Positions 52,001 to 63,985 of a stretch of DNA of 64,000 nt are shown here, one piece after another (position 1 is the first letter of the stretch; each line of letters starts with the position of its first letter). The position numbers and the translations under genes are program-made. This stretch comes from Rallus limicola (lineage: Eukaryota; Chordata; Aves; Gruiformes; Rallidae): the NCBI GenBank assembly GCA_022605955.1, contig JAKCOZ010000008.1, forward strand, positions 27,219,083 to 27,283,082, written 5' to 3'. Below the pieces are notes generated by a model. That model was not told where the DNA came from, did not search any database, and saw nothing but the letters and a program-made list of their open reading frames with translations.

Positions 52001-52123
52001 CAGCAACACAGAACTGATTTAGTATTCTCTTCAGAAAGCATCTACTCAAAGTTGTAAATCTACATCACAACTTTTACAGTGTCAGAAGTGCTTTTACAAT
52101 GCATATACTATTCAGATACAGTC
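49021..52123 (-). other. Possible long C2orf69 3' UTR / intergenic
   Basis: No coding exon is recognised. Minus-strand AATAAA signals occur at 49,722-49,727, 49,517-49,522 and 49,027-49,032. If the last is used, the C2orf69 3' UTR would be about 3.1 kb. The sequence is AT-rich and otherwise featureless. Confidence 0.4.
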
Positions 52124-55100
52124 TCAAAATACTTCATGAACTCTGAAATGGTTATCTAAGGAGGGAACATCATCGGAAAAATGTAGTTGATCATTTATTT
52201 CCACACCAAGCTCTTCAAGTATCTGTACAAATTTCTCATGCTCTCTCCCAATCCATGACCTCATTGTGTCAAACACTTGGTACGGTGTTACGTGAGCGTG
52301 AACTTCAATTCCTGTCTGTGCAAGTTCTTTCAGGACTTCAGGGTAAGTAACCCAAGTATTGCTTCCTCCCGAGTGACCGCCATCCAACCAGTAAATCGCT
52401 TTTATGTTTTTTAAGAAGGCATCTGTATTCTTGTCTTTTTTAGCTTCCTTCAGCTCATAAAGCAGCTGGTTCAAAACCACACAACCTTTGCTGAAGCCAA
52501 CCAAAGTAAATGACACTGCACCTACAGTAGATGGTATAACAAAGTCCATAGCAGAATTATTAGAGCATTCACAATCCTGCTCTCCTTCAGTGGACGAGCA
52601 GCCATTTGTTGTAGGAACAGACTGCAGCTGTGATTTACAGGCAGCCTTTTTTGCATCCTTGCTGGCACCGTGCAGACTCTTCTGGGACAGCAGAATGTTC
52701 TGAGAGAGCCTGAATGCGTTATCTAGCAATGCATGGAGATGCTTGAAAGCTCCGAAGTCAGTGCTGTGCTCTGGTGCTCCAAACATGTTGCTCGCCACAA
52801 AATTGTCGTAACAACTGAATTTGTGCAGGTGCATCCGAGAACATTTTACAACCCATATAAAGCTATGAGGGAACCGGCGAGCAAGTATGGTAGCGACGTT
52901 TTCAAAACTCCAGTGCTCCCACTGAAAGTTTTCTGGGTGGCAAGACATGATGTCATGGTAGTTCTGAAAAATAAATAAAACCAAAAACAAAACAGAAAAG
53001 GCACGTTACTACATTGTGGAAAGACTTCGGCTCTGCCTTGTCTACTTACATTAAAAGAGGGCTATAAATGAGGAATCATAGAACTGTAGGGGTTGGAAGG
53101 GACCTCGAGAAATCATTGGGTCCAACCCCCCTGCCAAAGCAGTGCCCTAGCTCATATTGCACAGATAGGCATCCAGATGGGTCTTGAATATCTATCTCCA
53201 GAGGAGACTCCACCACCTCCCTGGACAGCCTGTCCCAGGGCTCTGTCACCCTCACTGGGTAAAAGTTCTTCCGCATGTTGGTGCGGAACTTCCTGTGCTC
53301 CAACTTGCAGCCATTGCCCCTTGTCCTGTCTCCACAGACACTGAAAAGGGGCTGGCCAATTCCCCCTGCATCCCATGCTTAAGATATTTATAAATATTAA
53401 CTAGGTCCCCCCTTAGTCTTCTTTTCTCAAGACTGAATAGTCCCAGCTCACTCAGCCTTCCCTCACAGGGGAGATGCTCCAGGCCCTTAATCATCTTCGT
53501 AGCCCTTCTCTGGACTCTCTCAAGGAGATCCCTGTCTTTTTTATACCGGGGAGCCCAGAACTGGACACAATACTCCAGGGGGGCCTGACCAGGGCAGAGT
53601 AGAGGGGGAGGATCACCTCCTGTGACCTGCTGGCCACACTCCTCCTGATGCACCCCAGGATCCCATTGGCTCCTCCTGATGCACCCCAGGATCCCATTGG
53701 CTCTCTCAGCCACCAGGGCACACTGCTGGCTCATGGCCAACCTGTCATCAACCAGGACCCCCAGGTCCTTCTCCACAGAGCTCTTCTCCAGCAGGTTATC
53801 CCGCATTCTGTACAGATATGAACGGTTATTCCTTCTCAGGTGCAAGACTTTACACTTGCTTTTGTTGAACCTCATCTGGTTTTTCCCTGCCCAGCTCTCC
53901 AGCCTGTCCAGGTCTCTCTGGATGGCAGCGCAGTGTTCCTGCGTGTCAGCCACTCCTCCCAGCTTTGTACCATCGACGTACTTGCTGAGGGTGGATGCTA
54001 TTTCCTCATCAAGGTTGTCAATGAAGATATTAAACAGGTCTGGACCCAACACCGAGCCCTGGGGAATGCCGCTAGTCACAGGCCTCCAGTCAGATTCTGC
54101 TCCACTGATCATGACCCTCTGGGCTCGGTCCAACAGCCAATTCTCAACCCACTTGACTGTCCACTCATCTATCCCATGCTTTCTCAGCTTTGCTATCAGG
54201 ATGTCATGGGAAACAGTATCAAAAGCCTTGCTGAAGTCAAGGTAGATGACATCCACTGCTCTCCCTCCATCCACCCAGTGGGTGATGAGATCATAGAAGT
54301 ATAAGTACATGTTAGAGAGAAGCTCGCTTATTTTGCACCAAAATTAATAAAAACAAGCACATGTAAGTATTCATAATTTTTGTTGACTTCACTCCAAGAT
54401 AAAAGTATTATTGAACTTACTATGAAACAGAATATATGAGCTGAATGCAGCAATACCGATTACTTTATTAGAGACAAACAAGAGGCCTAAAACTTCATAA
54501 TAAGTTTTCTATCCTTCGCACATAAAACCCTTCCCTCTCAGTCAGCCGTAGGGAGTCTTTATTCCCATTGTTCACACCCACAGATGGAAAAAAAAATAAC
54601 TCCCAAGCCATGAATGATTCTCACCTCAGAGGGGCAGGGAATACGAGTTGGTTTGTTTTATTACAGGATAATAACGCCATACCCAGGATTGTAATCAAAA
54701 AGGCTTTCCTATGTCATCCCAGTCCTTAAAATGAAAACGGACCCAGGCCGGGCTCTCTACCTTGCAGACAAGGACAGGGCTCTCCCTAAAGAAAAAGGCG
54801 CTACGGCAGCTCTGGGGAAGCAGAGGCTGTCGAGGTGAGCTGGCTGCCCAGGGCTGCAGTAGGGAGCGGGGCAGCGCTGCGGGGCCTCTCGCCGTTGCTG
54901 CTCGAATTCGGGGACCGAGGACCCTCCTTCAGGGCACGCCGGCGAAGCTTCGGCCGCTGCGAAACACCGGCAGCGCGGTCCCCGGGCTGTCAGCACCCCA
55001 GCGCAGGGCCGCGGTTCCAGGCCGCCCGCCCAACGCTCGTCCTCTCGCAGTTTGCTCCGCCGCCTCCTTCCTCTCCTGCCGCTCCTCGACACGACTTCAG

Positions 55101-55714
55101 GGCTGCCCACCTCAGGCAGCGCCCGCCGCTGCCGCTGCCCGTTACCGCTACGCTATCCAGGCGGTAGCGGGCAGCGAGCGCGGAAGAGGCGCTCCCCCGG
55201 GAAGAGCCTGACGCGGCGGCGGGATCCCCGCAGCCCGCCTCGCCGGTTCCGCCGCGAAGGCTGCGGCCGCCAGCCCGTCCCCGCAGCTCGCTCCCAGAGA
55301 GCCCGCGCCGTAGGCGGCTGCCTCTGGCGCCGCTTCCCCGCTCCCGCCGTGCCGTCCCCTCCAGCCGCTGCCGATCGCCCTCGGCCGCCCGCAGCGCCCC
55401 CGCCGTACCTGCACGTCTCCCGGGAAGTAGACAACGTGATGCTGCGACGGGGCCGGGCCGCGCGGGGCCAGCGGCGGCATCAGCAGCAGCAACTCGTTGG
55501 CCCGGTGCGGCTCCGCTCCCGGCACCTCTGGTAGCCGCAGCCACGGCGGGCTCAGCCGCGCCGAGAAGCCCGCGGCGCCGCCGCCGCCCGCAGGCCCCGC
55601 GGCGCAGGCGGCCGGCGCCCCGCAGAGGCTCATGCTCCTGCCCAGGCAAAGGGCGGCGGGGCCGACAAGCCCCCGCAGCAGCGAGACGGCAACCGGCGGG
55701 CAGCGCCCACTCAT
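52124..55714 (-). CDS. C2orf69: C2orf69 homologue, mitochondrial UPF0565 protein
   Basis: Mitochondrial protein; loss in humans causes a fatal multisystem oxidative-phosphorylation disorder, and an interaction with glycogen-branching enzyme is reported (literature knowledge). Two exons: 55,409-55,714 (102 codons) and 52,124-52,963 (279 codons plus TGA), one phase-0 GT-AG intron, 381 aa (human 385). Exon 1 has an Arg-containing, acid-poor N-terminus typical of import signals and ends in [12 protein letters not shown]. Exon 2 carries GFSKG at residues 258-262, a GxSxG nucleophile elbow with Ser260, then LDGGHSGGS, and ends NHFRVHEVF, whose His374 could be catalytic. The first in-frame ATG (55,714) has a weak context (C at -3); Met28 (AGCATG) is stronger and aligns with an internal Met in human. 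The intron contains a CR1. Confidence 0.96.
53075..54306 (-). mobile_element. CR1 retrotransposon, 5'-truncated, ORF2 RT remnant
   Basis: The minus strand keeps an open frame of about 350 codons (54,310-53,252) with reverse-transcriptase motifs: [26 protein letters not shown], and a damaged catalytic box [10 protein letters not shown], where active copies have FADD. It continues through [15 protein letters not shown], and in another frame (53,303-53,076) through the C-terminal [13 protein letters not shown] region. The 3' end at about 53,075 carries the CR1 TTCTATGATTC tail. Everything upstream of the middle of RT is missing. A 31-bp tandem duplication at 53,641-53,702 shifts the frame. The copy is dead. 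It lies in the C2orf69 intron, in sense orientation. Confidence 0.95.
53641..53702. repeat. 31-bp tandem duplication inside the CR1
   Basis: The unit beginning CCTCCTGATGCACCCCAGGA occupies 53,641-53,671 and is repeated exactly at 53,672-53,702. As 31 is not a multiple of three it moves the RT reading frame; the original frame resumes further on. Confidence 0.9.
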
Positions 55715-56240
55715 GGGAGCGCCTGCCCCGCGCCCCTGCAGCCGGCTCCCCACTCGGTAGCGCGCGCCGCGCCTGCGCCCCGACCCCGCGCCGGCCCCCC
55801 AGCCTCCGCCTATCGGCGCTGCTCGCAGCCACCTCGAGAGACCCGGTAGGGGGCGTCGCACGTGCACACCGCGAGACCGGGGGCGGGGCAGCGCACGTCT
55901 CACGGCTACCCACTTCAGCCGTGACGTCACCGAAGCCTTTAAAAGGAGCGTGGCGGGAAGCTGGGAGCTGTTAGGTGGCTGAGGCGCGGGGGCAGGTGAA
56001 TTTCCTTGAGGTGCCTCTCGACCCCTGTGGCAGCCAGGCCCCCGGGCTTCTTCCCGGTGCCGCCGGGCCCCTCGCCTACGGCTGTGTGGCGCTCCAGGCG
56101 AGCCCGTGCAGCTGCCGGACCCTCGGCCCGCCCCGCCGAAGTAAAAGAGAGGCGGCGGTGCGCAGCCGGCCCGGCTATGCTGCCTCAGCCTGGGTAGTGC
56201 TGGGGAGGCAGGCTGGCGGGTCCCACTCCGTAGCGCGGTA
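54760..56240. promoter_or_regulatory. CpG island at C2orf69 5' end, possibly divergent promoter
   Basis: A GC-rich, CpG-dense block spans C2orf69 exon 1 and about 500 bp beyond it. A full palindromic CRE, GTGACGTCAC, lies at 55,921-55,930, 207 bp upstream of the C2orf69 start. A TATA-like TTTAAAAGG (55,938) faces right, followed by a possible noncoding first exon with donor GGGCAG/GTGAAT at about 55,994. FTCDNL1 lies in this direction in human. Confidence 0.7.
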
Positions 56241-56656
56241 GGGGTCCCGAGAGTGCTGCTGTGGCACAGTTATGACACTGTGGGACCTCTTATGCTCCAC
56301 ATGCAGCACTTAATTCCAAAAGCAGAGGTATGTGTATTCGCTTCCTCAAGGTGCTGGCTGTATTTATTTTTTTTTGAAAGAGCTCAGGTATACTTACTTT
56401 CCCTGGTTGTGCCTGTGCTGCCACGTTGGAGGAAAAGCTTCCCCATGTACTGCTGTGAGGCTCTTAATTTCACCCACAAGCAAAGCGAGGAAACAGCTTT
56501 TCTGTTATTCCCAAACATTCCTGGTTCGTTTCTCTGGAGCCTTCCTGTTTCATATATGTGTTCCTCTGTTCTGTTCCCATAGCCTGGTCAGGAGTGTTTG
56601 TGTGTGAAACTGAGAAACAACCAGATAGCAAGTCTGGCTAATGGAGCCAGAAGGCA

Positions 56657-56686
56657 GATTATCTCTGCAAGAAGGCAGAGATAATC
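56657..56686. repeat. Perfect 12-bp hairpin
   Basis: GATTATCTCTGC at 56,657-56,668 is repeated inverted at 56,675-56,686 with a 6-nt loop. It is embedded in a direct AGAAGGCAGA repeat. Confidence 0.8.
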
Positions 56687-57547
56687 AAACAGTGATTGCA
56701 TAACCAAGTAACTTGCATCAAGCTATTTACTTGCTGTCATCTTGTTGGAGTTTTCAGGAAATGGGAATACGGTGACATTGCAGTTTTTTGTCAGTGTAGA
56801 AGCTAGCAACAAGTGGAGTACTTCAAAGTGGCTTGTTTTTTAAGTGTGAGTTCTGGCCTGTGTGGCGTATTCACGCAGATTCAGTTTGAGCAGTGTTGTG
56901 TTCATGGTCTGCTCAGCATGCATGTATCTTTCATGGGTATGTGTTTGGGCTTATGCTGAGTGAGTTTAGGAATTAGTTCTTCCCTTATTCTAAAGCACAT
57001 TCGAAGACTCTTCCAGAAAGCAGACCTTGGGATTGTGGTCCACATGCAAGCTCAAAAGAACATTGTGTTATGATGTATACTCTCAGATTTCATTGTTTAT
57101 TATGAAAGCAATAGTTTTTTCTTTACTTGCAGAAATCAGAACAAGGTTGATACCTGGTCCTCATTGAGAAGAGGATAAGACATTTTAAAGGATATTTTTT
57201 CATTTTGTTTCTAGGGATAAAAAGGGTTAATAATTTTTTTGTGACTTAGTTGTTTTATAGGTGCTGTTTAAGTTGTTGATATTTTAACATAATATTGCTA
57301 TTTCTTGGATGAGAAGTATCTTTGGTATGGTTAGAGCTTTTTCCTCAAAACCTGAAAGAAAAAAAATCCCAACTTCTTGCTCACCAGAAGATGGTGCTGT
57401 GCAGTGTGGTTTGCAAAATCACTATCAGAGCAGCCATCAGTTACAATTGCGTTCCAGCCTTGGGAACCTACTATCAGCGGTGCATTTCAGCAGTGCTTTC
57501 TTTGGTTTAGCAACTGATTCATATAGGCAGTATTTCCAATACCTGTG

Positions 57548-57777
57548 CAGTAGAGCTAGAGGTCGGTTCTGAAGTCTGTCTTTGGAACAGGAATTCTTCT
57601 GGGAACTCCTACCTGTGTTCCTGGAAATTTAAAGCTCTGAGCAGCTTTGAACCATAGAGTGGTACTAAGCTTTTGAAGCTTTTTTATGGAGCTTTCTCTG
57701 ACACAGCCCAGGATGTTGTTGTCCTCCTTTGCCACAAGGGCATGTTGCATGTTAACCTGTACATTTATCACATACAT
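57548..57777 (-). mobile_element. Old CR1 reverse-transcriptase relic
   Basis: The minus frame contains QHALVAKEDNNILGCVRESS, a worn version of the QCALVA...ILGCI segment of CR1 ORF2 that is also seen in the 53-54 kb copy. It is more diverged than that copy. Confidence 0.7.
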
Positions 57778-60700
57778 TGTGTATTATTAATTTTCCTGTA
57801 GTGTACATAATCAATGATGTCTTGATTGTTAGTCTGTTTATGCAGCCACCAGGACAACAGACTCCAAATACTAATTTCAAAGAGCCATAAAATGAGTGTA
57901 AGAATTAACAGTGCTTTCTCATGAAACTTCAAACTATGTTTGAAAAAAAGGGTACAAATTAATTAGCTCTTAGGCACACAAACGAGTATCTTCATTTTCT
58001 GAAATATTTGAGCTGTTTAACATGCCACCTGTATATATATTAGAAATCAAGCTATGAAGATCCAAATCTCTCTGTCTCACACTCAGGAAGAAACAGCTTG
58101 ACTAGCTTGAGAAGCAGTGGTATGGTTAGATAACAAAGACATAACCTAATTGCTTGCAAGTGTGGAACCCTATTTCACCCTTGCTTCTGCCCAGGTGTGG
58201 CAGCTCCTGGAAGAACGTGGGACTGCTCTGGAGTTGGTGGGCCTCTGTATGGAAGCAAGATTGCTTTGGGAGAAAAATGTTAGTGTCAAGGTTCTTTAAA
58301 GGCTTGTGAGGCACCTGAATTTGTTGGGAGTGCAGCTTACTCAGGTGTTAACTTTAGAAGTTCCCCAAGCAAATCCCCATTCTTCTGCTTTGAGTTCCTG
58401 GGGTGCAGTTGTAGAATGCTTTCTAGAGGTTTCTCTATGGGCATGTCCTAAAATTAAAAGTTGTAGTGGAAACTTTCATAATGCCTGTGCTAATGAAGCA
58501 AAATTAAGAAAAAATCTCTAGCTCTCTCTATACAACTGTATTTTGGTTCATGGAAGCAGATCATCTTAAGCTGATTTTGAGCAGTTCTGGTCCATGCTGA
58601 TACTAAAACTTTTAATTAGGAGGTTTAATGAAACTTGGCACTGCTGTGCACTATTAGATATGATACTAAGGCAATACTTGGTAAGGCCTGCTAAATCCAT
58701 AAGCTTAAGAAAATAACACAAGTCTGTTTTTCTTGTATATTGTGGATTTCTTTTTAAAATTGTCCATAAAAATATAGAAGCAATATCATGCTTGTGCTCT
58801 GAGAGTCTGGTTACTTGCACCTTGATTTTTAAGGTTTGTTTACACAGGCAGAGCTTTTATGATTAACATACCTGATGAAGCAGTAAATATCCATCTGAGG
58901 AGTGGCTAGGAGAATGAAAGTCTCCGTTTTAGTGCTTCTCAGAAATGTGAAAATTACTATCAGTAGCGTGGAAAAAAATGTATGTTCTTGTTGTCTTGTG
59001 TACTATATGTCATGCTCTTTTTTCTAGATGAGATGTTAGCTTGTACAAAAGGATTTACAGACATTGTTAATGTTCTACTGATGCTTACAGTAACCAAAGG
59101 TGATGCTGGTACTTCTGCCCAGAAATCCTTGTGTTATGTGTGTCAATGCAACTGTTAACTGATATTTAAAGCTAATACATTAGATGGTATATAGGCTTTC
59201 ATCTTCATCCCAAATGCTGGACAAACTTTATGTGAGAGCATGAAAATTAGTTCTAGGCAGAATTCAGATACACACCAAAACAATGAAATTGGCTCTCTGT
59301 TGGTTATAGGAAATAGCAGTAGAAGTAGCATGTTGTTCCCGCTTGAAAGTAGAAATAGGTTGGTAATTTTTAAGAAGGTACGGGAAATCTTCCACAGCAC
59401 ATGGTAAACTTGGATGGTAGAGTGATTGACTAGAGTTTGTTTCTAATACTTGTGGTCATTGTAATAGGTAAGCAGGTACAATAAACTTGAGCAAATCAAT
59501 CCTTATGAATAATACTCAATGAAGGCTTGAAATGCATATTGTGAGGTGCCTTTGCCAGCCTTCATATTTGTCCTGTTCTCTGTGATACCTCATTCTTCCA
59601 TTTTCAGTTTTTTCCATTCTTCACAAGTTTGTTTGGTATGCTGTCTTTCATTGTAAAAGGAATGAGCTTTTCTTTTTTTCACTCTCTTCTTCCTGTGTCT
59701 GTTCTTTCCCTACAGCAGCCCTTGCTGTTTTCATGCACCATATCAGTCATGAGCCAACCTCTGACTTGCTAACCTGTCCTGAATCACCGCACAGGGCAGT
59801 TCACTGCTCGCTTTTGCTGTGTGCTATAGGTTGCACTGGGAGATCAAATGCATGGTGTTTTTTCATGATTCTGTGGTAGTCTACACATATCCGGGAGTTT
59901 GGCAGAGAAAACATGCATCAGGGCTGATTGGCCATGGTGAAAGACATGCATATAAAAATTAATTGCTCGGGAGAGAGCTAATGGCTTATTCACTACTTCA
60001 GTCTCTAAGCTCCTGTGTAGACCTTTGTGGCTGCCTGTAGAATGGTTAATTGTTTTAATCTATTAGAAGTAACTGTATCTGCAGCTTGTAAGTAGAAAGG
60101 GTGCCACGGCAAAAGTGATCTTTTTACAATCAAAGCACTTTTTCTGGATTTGGAGTGTTTCTTTGCCTTTATAGCTTAGATAATAATTTTGTGCTTCCAT
60201 TCAGAGCATATGCAAGCAGCACAAAACATAACGTTACATGGCTGTATGTATGTTCTCAGACCAAGAAAATATGCTGTAGTTTGTTTTAATTATACCATTT
60301 AAATTAAAGCATTTTGAAAGATGCTTCACAATATTCTAGTAAAGAACAGCTACCTGGTTATGTGAAAATATCCTGGGCCAAGTACCTAATATATATGAAT
60401 TTCTATCTGTTCATATGTAGCAACTTGTGATATTTCATGGTACTTCTGAGATATTCAGAAAAGCATGCTTCCTGCCCAACTAATGTGCATAAATATTTGC
60501 ATATCTGTATTATATTTGAATTTCCTTTTAAACATTTTTCAGCTGCATATGCATTCAAATTGCTAGCTTACGTTTTGGCAGAGGATTGGAATAGCTGTGG
60601 AGACACCTGTTAAATACTGATAGGAAACTCCTTTGCAGTTGATACACAGCTGTGTCTTTCACTGTTAAGAGAATGTGCCAGGCCTGGCTCATCACTCTTT

Positions 60701-63700
60701 CAGGTATAGTAACACTTAAAGGACTGAGTTACCTGTCTCTGTGGTGAAGTGTGCACAGAGACATGCCTAGCAGCTACACAGTGATGAATGGCTAGGTCTT
60801 GACTTGTAGTTTTATTAGCTTATTAGTGGCAACAGTTCAAATGAAATTACAGCTATTATGCTCCATTATAAGTACTAAACAATTTACTTCTGAAACTCCC
60901 ACTGACAGCTCTGCCTGCCAGCATCCATCTTTTCTGTGTGTATGGATATTCAGGAGAGCATAGGGGAGAATAAATTACTCTCTTGGCAATTTACTGAGTT
61001 GTATGAAAGTGAGAATAAAAGCTTTTCAGCATGAAAAAGTAAATCTATGTTCTTTTTCTGTCCACTGCGTGGAGAAGCTACTAAAATAATAGGATATATG
61101 ATCTCATTTCTGTTTTTTCATTGCTGAAAAGTTAAGGTGTATAGAGAATGAAGAACTACTACTACTGCTTGAAACACCTTTTTTTTTCCCTGTGCTATTT
61201 TTCCTATGGATGTTGGTTTTGTTTAATCATGCAGTCTGCCTACCAGTCAGTCTTTCCCAATGGCCCTATCAGCCACTTCAAATGATGAGCAGGCCTTCAT
61301 GTCTGAAAGCAACAGGCTGGAAATTCAGTGTGTGTGGACTCTGCATGCTGTCTCTCCTTGTCTAGTTCAGGGAACATGGTGGGTAGGAAGGGGAAGAACT
61401 CTTCTCATAGAAAAGTTAAGGATGAAGGAGATGAGTCCATAAAAAAAAAGCTTTGTTAGTTCTCCTGTTCATTGAACAAATAGTTTAATGGTTTGAGCTT
61501 TGTGGTTTCTCTTAAGTATGAAAGAGAAAAACCTTGTGGTTTAAGGTACAAATCTGGTATAAATCAATATCAACTGGGAAATCTCATTGGGATTTAAAAG
61601 AACACAGTGGCCTAGGAAGTGCAGTAGAATAGGATTCCTTGCTTCAAAAAATTGGACCAAAACTCAGTTCCCTAACCATTTCTGCAGTCTGAGGTTTGTC
61701 TGGCAGTGAAATGATGAAGCTTTGGCTTGTGCAGGCTTGTCTCAATTTCCTAGCTGCTTTATGATTTTCCTTAGAATATTCTCTCTTTGTGGATGGCTAC
61801 TGCAATGTATTCAACATGAGACTAGCTTCTGCCATCCCATTTGTTAACTGATTGCTGTATGTACAAAGATGAGGTCAGGATTTGGCCTCAGACCGTATCT
61901 TTGCACTGTGGGCTTCTGGAATTCATACCACATCCTCTGCTCCAGCTTTTCTTTCCAAAAGTGGTTTGGGACACTGCTTTCATGGTACATTACACAAATA
62001 GGAAGGAAATAGGTTCTGAACTTGAAATCGGTGTTTGTCAGAACAGCACTTACTGAAGTCGAGCAATGCAAAAGCTCAGGGCTCTGTGCTATTCATTTGT
62101 TTATGGGATGCTGATCTAAAAAAGGTAGTGTTCAAGTGGAATATAGCTATATGAAATGAAGGAAAGATTCAGCTGTGTGATTTCCAGTGGATTCAGATTC
62201 TTCAGCTTCCTGTAACTTTCTGCAGTAGTTAATGACAATGTGGAGTATGCGACAGACACTTGTGAACTTCCAGTATCAGGCCTCTGAAGGTGATTCTTCA
62301 TTTTTCTTAATGCAAAAGATCCTATTGCAGTCAGTGTGTAACTTGGATGAGAAACAGCCTTTTTATTTGCAAGTAGACTTGGAAGAATCCAGCATGTGTA
62401 ATATACTGAAAACAAGATATCTAATAGCATTGTTATTTAGAGCATTTAAGTGCATGCTTCTGGTCAGCTTTGTCAAATGGTTACTCTTTAAGTGTAGGCA
62501 GAAAGTTGTGTATAGTTGTGTGATATTGAGGTTTTTGTATGTCTTTGGAATCTTGAATTTTTAACTTCCCCTAGGGCAGAAATGTACTCAAGTAGCAAGA
62601 CTATGTATCTAGATTCCTTCCTTGTATTTAAGGAAGGATTTCAATTTACTGGCACTTTAACCTGTTGTAGCAGTTCTCGGGCCTAATCATTGGGAAGATA
62701 GAGGTAGGAACTGCAACACTATATTCCATGAATAAAGTGCACAAATTCAGTGTAGTCAGCAATGTTTGCTCTCAGCCTAATGTGAAGTCAATTAGACTAC
62801 GGAGTAACAGTGAGGCTTTTGACCATGCTTGCTGGAAGACTTGTAATTCCTTTTCCTAAGATTGTCATTTAGACAGTGAGAGCAAGTGATAAGGTCCATT
62901 GATCATCATAATTAAATAAAACAATTTAGGGTTTGACTTTATAGTAAAATCTAAGCAGATTATGCTGGCAGTCAGTAAAAAGTACAGGAGAGAGCTTCTT
63001 AATGTTATAGAAACTTTGATCTAGAACAAATTAAAAAGTCTTGGTTTCTAGGAAGAAAGTGAGGTGAGTCCATGGTCTGAGTTATGTGAAATAGCTTATT
63101 TGATAGCTGTTGAGCCATTTTGGAAAAGGAGCAGAATCTTCCATATGTCTCATGAAAGCAGGCAGTCATCACTCCCTGACTGGCATTTATCATCATTTTT
63201 TCAGCCAGCAGCTCCTGAGAAGAAAACATTGAAAGGGAAGCTTCTTTAAGCGTTTAAATTCTTTCCCTCATGGTCATGTACAAATATGCAGAGAATTTTT
63301 GGCTAAGCCATCACTGTTGGTTTTGGTTTTATTTTAAATTTCTATATGAATCTGCTTAATCATAATTTCAACCTGATTACTTTATGGAAAATAGAGATAT
63401 GCTCCGTCCCAAATAGAGTAAGTTTGTGCTGGAAGGCATGTCACTTAGAAATCATATAAAAGGTTCCCTTTCTATTAAGATGTAGCTATTAGCAAATTTT
63501 TTTGCAAAACAAATTTAATAAACCATTCTTAGAATTTCAGGTAAAGAACAAACAAGTGAAATCAGTTGTGTTCCTCATTTCCAGACCTGGAGTATTCAGA
63601 GTGTCAAACTGCTGTGTTTTAATACTTCAGGTGTAGTGATTGTGGAAGAACCTGAAGGAAGGTGATTTTTTTATTCTGTAAAAAGCAAGTAAATTTCATG

Positions 63701-63844
63701 GAGTTGAATAATGAAGTGATAAGCAAATTTACGTGGGCTGTAGTCACAGAAGGACAGTAAGTCAGGCTGTTTCACTTCATCAGAGTTTAAAAAGAGGTTT
63801 CATGTTTAGGGTTCCAAAATGTAATAAATGTTATAAATGAAAAC

Positions 63845-63985
63845 TGGCACAGTCTACCCAAGGCCAGGTTGGATGGGACTTTGGGCAACGTGGACTAGTG
63901 GACGGTGTCTTTGCCCATGGCAGGGGTTTGAATGAGATAATATGAAGTTGCTGCCAACCCAAACGGGTGATTCTAAAAAACTAAC
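63845..63985 (+). mobile_element. CR1 3'-end fragment
   Basis: CAAGGCCAGGTTGGATGGGA, then GACTAGTGGACGGTGTC, GCCCATGGCAGGGGTTTGAA and GCCAACCCAAAC follow the CR1 3' UTR in sense order, ending in a degraded GATTCTA tail. Confidence 0.9.

Larger units (their letters stand above)
56241..63844. other. Intergenic DNA or first intron of a rightward transcript
   Basis: AT-rich, with no open frame resembling a known protein. I looked for the conserved FTCDNL1 N-terminal motif (LLNVSEA) on the plus strand and did not find it. Contents: a 12-bp hairpin (56,657-56,686) and a CR1 relic (57,548-57,777). Confidence 0.5.

Noticed and set aside
54990..55913. 307-codon minus-strand ORF over the C2orf69 CpG island
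   Set aside because: Gly/Arg/Ala-rich out-of-frame shadow of C2orf69 exon 1 produced by high GC.
55715..55930. In-frame 72-codon N-terminal extension of C2orf69
   Set aside because: It opens on GTG with no upstream in-frame ATG, and the region holds promoter elements (CRE).
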